Positions 63,180-64,000 of a DNA stretch of 64,000 bases are shown here, piece after piece. The stretch is taken from positions 1,488,001-1,552,000 of the forward strand of contig NZ_JACCBG010000001.1 in assembly GCF_013409645.1 (NCBI RefSeq). The letters are read 5' to 3'. The stretch is from Nocardioides panaciterrulae (GTDB taxonomy: Bacteria > Actinomycetota > Actinomycetes > Propionibacteriales > Nocardioidaceae). The notes under the pieces were generated by a model. That model had not been told where the DNA came from, searched no databases, and saw only the letters and a program-made list of their open reading frames with translations. How positions within the stretch are numbered: position 1 is the stretch's first letter; each line of letters opens with the position of its first letter. Made by a program: the position numbers and the translations under genes.

Positions 63180-64000
63180 TCAGTCGGGCACCCAGCACAG
63201 GCCGTAGTGCTGGCCGTCCGCCCACTGCTGCCGGGTCGGCCACTGGTAGCCCCACCGGAAGTCGAGCGTGTCGGCGGCGGCGGCGCGGCCGGCGTCCTGG
63301 CACGGGCCCTGGCCGGCGTCCCGCGCGGCGGCCGTGCCGGGGTAGGACCCGCCCGTGAGGTGCACGACCTGCACGGCCCGCCAGCTGTGGGGACGGGAGC
63401 AGACCACGCGGGCGAAGTCGGCGGCGCCGGGCTCGGCGGTGCCGCACATCCCGAACCGGTCCTGCCCCTGGGAGGTGCCGAGGACCCCGGCCATCCGCGG
63501 CGCGAGGGGCGCGAGCCGGCCGTCGGCCGCGACCGCGATCACGTCGCAGCGGAACCAGTCCTGGCCCGCGTCGGACTGCGCCACGGTCGGGGTGAACCAC
63601 ACCGACCGGAGCATGCTCAGGCGCAGGTCGTCGGCCGTGCCCCCGACGTACGACGTCAGCCGGCGCGGGCAGGTCGTGGCGACCTGCTGCTGGACCCGCC
63701 GGGAGTCGACGGCCAGCAGGTGCCCGTCGACCACCGCGGCGAGGCGGCCCACCGCGAACGTCATGGAGGTGTGGCTGCGACCGCACGGGACGCTGTGCGC
63801 AGCGGTGGTGGGCGCGACGGCCTGGGCGTAGGACAGCCGGTAGCACGCCCTTTCCTCGGGCGAGGGCGCCTGCGTCGCCCGACTCGGGGTGGGGGCCGGC
63901 GACACGGACCCGGTGCCCCCGGACCCGGCGGACGAGGACCCGGTGGCCCCGGAGCCGGCGGACGAGGGCCCCGGAGCAGAGTCCGACGACCCGCCGCCGC
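63180..64000 (-). CDS. Secreted septum-formation-family protein (N-terminus beyond window)
   Basis: At least 273 residues are visible and the frame is open to the right edge. The visible N-terminal part is a Ser/Gly/Pro-rich linker like that after a lipobox or signal peptide. Then comes a Cys-containing domain (ERACYRLSYAQAVAPT, VPCGRSH, WFRCDVIAV, FGMCGTAE, VVCSRPHSW), similar to the actinobacterial septum formation family. Multiple Cys suggest disulphides outside the cell. An internal GTG at 63905 could be called as the start, but the linker upstream argues against it. Confidence 0.62.
   Translation of the reverse strand, partial: GGGSSDSAPGPSSAGSGATGSSSAGSGGTGSVSPAPTPSRATQAPSPEERACYRLSYAQAVAPTTAAHSVPCGRSHTSMTFAVGRLAAVVDGHLLAVDSRRVQQQVATTCPRRLTSYVGGTADDLRLSMLRSVWFTPTVAQSDAGQDWFRCDVIAVAADGRLAPLAPRMAGVLGTSQGQDRFGMCGTAEPGAADFARVVCSRPHSWRAVQVVHLTGGSYPGTAAARDAGQGPCQDAGRAAAADTLDFRWGYQWPTRQQWADGQHYGLCWVPD

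Overview
The window is very GC-rich, gene-dense chromosomal DNA from an actinobacterium. GTG starts, 4-base start/stop overlaps and apparently leaderless genes are common. Gene content (glycine betaine importer, 10-methyl fatty acid gene pair, septum-formation family protein) and a GGTCGAGTA.../...TATCGAGACC intergenic element suggest a Nocardioides-like member of the Propionibacteriales. That genus-level guess is inference. No tRNA, rRNA, prophage, transposase or CRISPR array was seen.

Layout. 1-2082: the end of a Wadjet anti-plasmid operon (C-terminus of JetC, complete JetD). 2130-5566: proV-proW-proX glycine betaine importer with its own promoter and a strong hairpin terminator. 15071-5582 (minus strand): a tightly overlapped ten-gene operon. 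It encodes a branched-chain-type ABC importer (livK-G-F-H-M), an acyl-CoA ligase, a TetR regulator, a 3-hydroxybutyrate-dehydrogenase-like SDR and two alpha/beta hydrolases. A TTGACA promoter with a 15-bp palindrome just downstream of its -10 drives it. This looks like an uptake-and-catabolism module for an unidentified carboxylic acid, and it includes a likely CTG start codon. 15138-19403: methyltransferase, HAD phosphatase, a Baeyer-Villiger monooxygenase with a KstR-like operator, and an SDR.

19426-62978 is mainly a housekeeping backbone in an order familiar from Actinobacteria. It runs leuS (with a Leu leader peptide and attenuator), degV, comEA, comEC, holA, rpsT, lepA, hemW, hrcA (with CIRCE), dnaJ, rsmE, phoH, ybeY, a CorC-like CBS protein, a cytidine-deaminase-like protein, and era. 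Accessory genes are interleaved: poxB, an OafA-type acyltransferase, an NhaD/ArsB-type permease with a CBS protein, MOSC, acyl-CoA synthetase, an ECF sigma factor pair, and a CHRD-like secreted protein. A gene pair for 10-methyl-branched fatty acids (tmsB/tmsA type) and a siderophore-interacting protein sit between the deaminase-like gene and era.

Non-coding structure of note: a three-copy ~106-bp repeat between degV and comEA, and a 22-bp repeat array whose orientation flips at its centre between era and a convergent gene. A 22-bp direct repeat lies upstream of degV. A 14-codon leaderless ORF has a stop that overlaps the ECF sigma start. At least fifteen starts lie 6-8 nt after a TANNNT-like -10 box without a needed Shine-Dalgarno, pointing to widespread leaderless mRNAs.
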